Under the pieces are notes generated by a model, which saw only the letters and a list, made by a program, of their open reading frames with translations, was not told the origin of the DNA and did not search any database. Both the position numbers and the translations under genes were made by a program. A stretch of DNA of 64,000 nucleotides from Flavobacterium sp. WV_118_3 (GTDB lineage: Bacteria > Bacteroidota > Bacteroidia > Flavobacteriales > Flavobacteriaceae). Positions 62,118-64,000 of this stretch are shown here, piece by piece. The stretch lies in NCBI RefSeq assembly GCF_039778605.1, contig NZ_CP156060.1, forward strand, positions 479,501 to 543,500, read 5' to 3'. The stretch's first letter is position 1, and every line of letters starts with the position of its first letter.

Positions 62118-63260
62118 TTAGTTTAATTTTTGGAAAAAATACAGTTGGTAATCCGGTAGTAATTCCGGATGTACAATACGGATCATGTCTTTTAAAACCA
62201 GATCCGGACGGGTTGGTGCCAGTTCAAAGTACATAAAACCTCCTTTCGGACCTCTTTTTAAAGCAAAGGAATAAACTTGTTTGTTTTTTAATGCTTTGAA
62301 TTGTGCATAATGCGGATTGGCATCCAATAATTCTTTAATCGATGAATAATCGCCCGGCGCAATCCAGAAATCGGCATTCTGTGCCTTGTCAAAAACGGCT
62401 TCAAACGAAACGGAAGCACTTCCGGTTCCTTTGGAATCTTTCCATAAATAATTGGCATTGGCATCTTTTAGGAAAACGGCCGCCCAACTGTCGCCTTGCG
62501 GTAAATACCAGGTATCCTGATACATTGCACCGCTAAATACGGTGGGTTGTTTGGTGGCGTTTTTGGCAATGGCCTGTGCTTCGGTATAGTCTTTTTTGAT
62601 GTTGTTAAACAGGGTTTCGGCTTCTTTGTTTTTTCCGAATAAAGCACCGATTAGCTTGATCCATTCGGCTTTTCCTAATGGAGTTTGTTCGGTCCAGTCG
62701 CCGTTATACACGACTTTTAAACCGGCTTTCTCCAATGCGGAATAGGTTTTGTTATTACTGTCGATACTAAATCCAACGACAACACCCGGATCGAGGTCGA
62801 TCATCACTTCGGTATTGAGGCTTTCGTTTTTACCGACTTCTTTTACTTTTTTTGTATCGATACGCGCCCGGGTTTTTTCGGAAGAAATATAATCCGTATT
62901 CGGGAAACCAACCAGTTTGTCTTCCACGCCTAATAATTCCAATGCCGGAATATGAGTGGTTGAGGTTACCACAACCGATTGTACCGGTACTGATATAGTG
63001 GTGTATTTTAGAAGACTGTCCGGAATAATTCCGCCTTTTTCCTGTAAAATATAGGTAAAGCCTTCTTTTGCATCCGGCCACGGATTAGTCACTTTTACCA
63101 CGCTGTATCCATCGTAATGTTGAAGAGAAAGTCCTTTGGCATATTGAATGCTATTGGTTCCGGTAACAACCGCTTTTTCGGAAGTTTGTGTGTCTTTTTT
63201 ACAACTGGTAGCGGTTAGTAATCCCAGAGAAAGCAAAGCTAAAAGCGCTGTTTTTTTCAT
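62118..63260 (-). CDS. ABC substrate-binding lipoprotein, BtuF type
   Basis: This is a 380-residue periplasmic binding lipoprotein (signal ALLALLSLGLLTATSCKKD). The domain has VPVQSVVVTSTTHIPALELLG, NTEVMIDLDPGVVVGFS and LPQGDSWAAVFLKDANANYLW, typical of class III binding proteins. I start at the ATG at 63260; the 66-nt extension upstream contains the -7 box at 63284-63291. First gene of the BtuFCD operon. Confidence 0.9.
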   Translation of the reverse strand: MKKTALLALLSLGLLTATSCKKDTQTSEKAVVTGTNSIQYAKGLSLQHYDGYSVVKVTNPWPDAKEGFTYILQEKGGIIPDSLLKYTTISVPVQSVVVTSTTHIPALELLGVEDKLVGFPNTDYISSEKTRARIDTKKVKEVGKNESLNTEVMIDLDPGVVVGFSIDSNNKTYSALEKAGLKVVYNGDWTEQTPLGKAEWIKLIGALFGKNKEAETLFNNIKKDYTEAQAIAKNATKQPTVFSGAMYQDTWYLPQGDSWAAVFLKDANANYLWKDSKGTGSASVSFEAVFDKAQNADFWIAPGDYSSIKELLDANPHYAQFKALKNKQVYSFALKRGPKGGFMYFELAPTRPDLVLKDMIRIVHPELLPDYQLYFFQKLN

Positions 63261-63283
63261 AATGATGACGGTTGCGGTTTCTG

Positions 63284-63291
63284 CAAAAATA
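63284..63291 (-). promoter_or_regulatory. -7 box for the btuF-like operon
   Basis: TATTTTTG on the minus strand lies 23 bases before the chosen ATG, which rules out the longer frame. Confidence 0.55.
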
Positions 63292-63365
63292 AATTTATTT
63301 TCGATGTATTTTTGTGAGATGTGCAAAAAAAAGGTTTAAGGATTAGATAATTTCAATCTTACGAC

Positions 63366-63373
63366 TATCTTTG
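63366..63373 (+). promoter_or_regulatory. TAnnTTTG -7 box for the riboswitch/btuB transcript
   Basis: TATCTTTG lies just upstream of the riboswitch, with transcription expected near 63380. Confidence 0.6.
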
Positions 63374-63394
63374 CAATGTATTATGGTTATACTT

Positions 63395-63590
63395 AAGCCT
63401 TTCGCTGAGTATATTAAAAGGGAATCAAGTGCCGTCCGATATAATGGATACAATCTTGAGCTGTACCCGCAACTGTGAGCTTTGTTCTTCCGAAAAAACG
63501 GAGAATGCCTGTTGTTATGCTTCGACCACTGTAACGTATCGTTATGGGAAGGTGAACCACAGGACGCAAGCCAGGAGACCTGCCATAGTA
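63395..63590 (+). ncRNA. Cobalamin riboswitch
   Basis: The conserved core GCTGTACCCGCAACTGT lies at about 63460-63476 and the B12 box AGCCAGGAGACCTGCC at 63569-63584, with GGGAATCAAGTGCC upstream. It lies 44 nt before the BtuB-like ATG. A short AAGC/GCTT hairpin near 63603-63624 could be the expression platform. Confidence 0.92.
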
Positions 63591-63633
63591 AATAATAATT
63601 AAAAGCTTTCGGGAAAAAAGGCTTGTTAAGACT

Positions 63634-64000
63634 ATGAGATTAAAACTACTTTTCGTATTGCTGTTTTTGAGCCAGTTGCTATTGGCTCAGAACGATACTA
63701 TTAACCTGAACGAAGTGATCGTGTCGGACGTTCAGCTACGCGATAATACCGTGTCGCAAACGGTTTTAAAACTAAACGATTCGATTATACAGCAAAATCA
63801 ACCGGCTTTAACGTCTCTTTTAAATTATAATTCCGTGATCTATTTTAAGGAAAACGGATACGGAATGGTGTCGTCGGCTTCTTTTAGAGGGACTACAGCG
63901 CAACAAACGGCCGTGTTGTGGAATGGGATCAATATCAATTCCCAGCTATTGGGTCAAACGGATTTTAATACGGTTACTACGCGCGATTTTAATTCCATTT
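63634..64000 (+). CDS. TonB-dependent outer-membrane receptor, BtuB-like (3' partial)
   Basis: This is the first 122 residues of an outer-membrane receptor cut by the window end. A signal peptide (LLFVLLFLSQLLLAQND) is followed by a TonB-box-like LNEVIVSDVQLRD and the start of a plug domain (SLLNYNSVIYFKENGYG, ASFRGTTAQQTAVLWNGI). It would import cobalamin under control of the preceding riboswitch. The barrel is not in the window. Confidence 0.88.
   Translation, partial: MRLKLLFVLLFLSQLLLAQNDTINLNEVIVSDVQLRDNTVSQTVLKLNDSIIQQNQPALTSLLNYNSVIYFKENGYGMVSSASFRGTTAQQTAVLWNGININSQLLGQTDFNTVTTRDFNSI

Overview
The window looks like chromosome of a member of the Flavobacteriaceae (Bacteroidota), Flavobacterium-like. 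The evidence is AT-rich DNA, many promoters of the TAnnTTTG (-7) type, type IX secretion (T9SS) C-terminal sorting domains, the rpmB-rpmG-DUF4295 ribosomal cluster, bacillithiol synthesis (BshC), a SecA without a C-terminal zinc finger, and a TonB receptor behind a cobalamin riboswitch. No tRNA, rRNA, CRISPR array or transposase was seen.

Layout. 1-14.7 kb is housekeeping: FAD oxidase (cut by the window edge), a T9SS cargo protein, a Na+/H+ antiporter, SecA, a cobalamin adenosyltransferase, a LolD-type ATPase, a methyltransferase, an ABC-F ATPase, a glycosyltransferase and an E2 acyltransferase. 14.7-21.5 kb is an RNA-surveillance and repair locus: a divergent WYL regulator, a Ro60/Rsr protein (TROVE+vWA), a tandem array of five Y-RNA-like non-coding RNAs of which four carry tRNA-like arms, two overlapping RlaP-type nucleotidyltransferases, and the RNA ligase RtcB. 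21.6-24.3 kb is a tandem duplication of WG-repeat proteins. 24.3-32.2 kb is housekeeping (DnaQ-like exonuclease, FAH hydrolase, Hpt, CinA, L28, L33, FtsY, a serine hydrolase, a DciA-like DUF721 protein) plus an AT-rich membrane coiled-coil gene. 32.2-38.0 kb runs leftward: bshC, ndk, a CxxCH lipoprotein and an amidohydrolase. 38.1-41.8 kb holds a short promoter-terminator transcript and a second repair operon: rtcB2, a zinc-ribbon protein, the release factor prfH and a TPR protein. 41.8-50.7 kb has YceI, c-type-haem lipoproteins, a beta-barrel protein, an FG-GAP/ASPIC T9SS protein and three tandem paralogous T9SS proteins. 53.2-58.2 kb is a class I lanthipeptide cluster (precursor, LanC, split LanB) next to an XRE regulator. 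60.3-64 kb is vitamin B12 uptake: BtuF, BtuC and BtuD-like genes, divergent from a cobalamin riboswitch that leads a BtuB-like receptor (cut by the window edge).

How the genes work together. The main interest is two RtcB-based RNA repair modules only about 17 kb apart. The first probably couples RNA-end ligation to a Ro60 ring loaded with several different Y RNAs. In two of these RNAs (1 and 5) the tRNA-like domain is circularly permuted: T arm, closed acceptor hairpin, U8-A9, D arm, with the Ro-binding stem standing where the anticodon arm would be. In RNAs 2 and 3 the D-like element precedes the T arm, and RNA 4 has no tRNA-like arms. The second module matches the PrfH/RtcB pair known to rescue and repair ribosomes cut in the decoding centre, with an unexplained zinc-ribbon protein inserted between the two genes. 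The lanthipeptide precursor has five cysteines, each with a Ser/Thr four or five residues upstream, which suggests five consecutive small rings.
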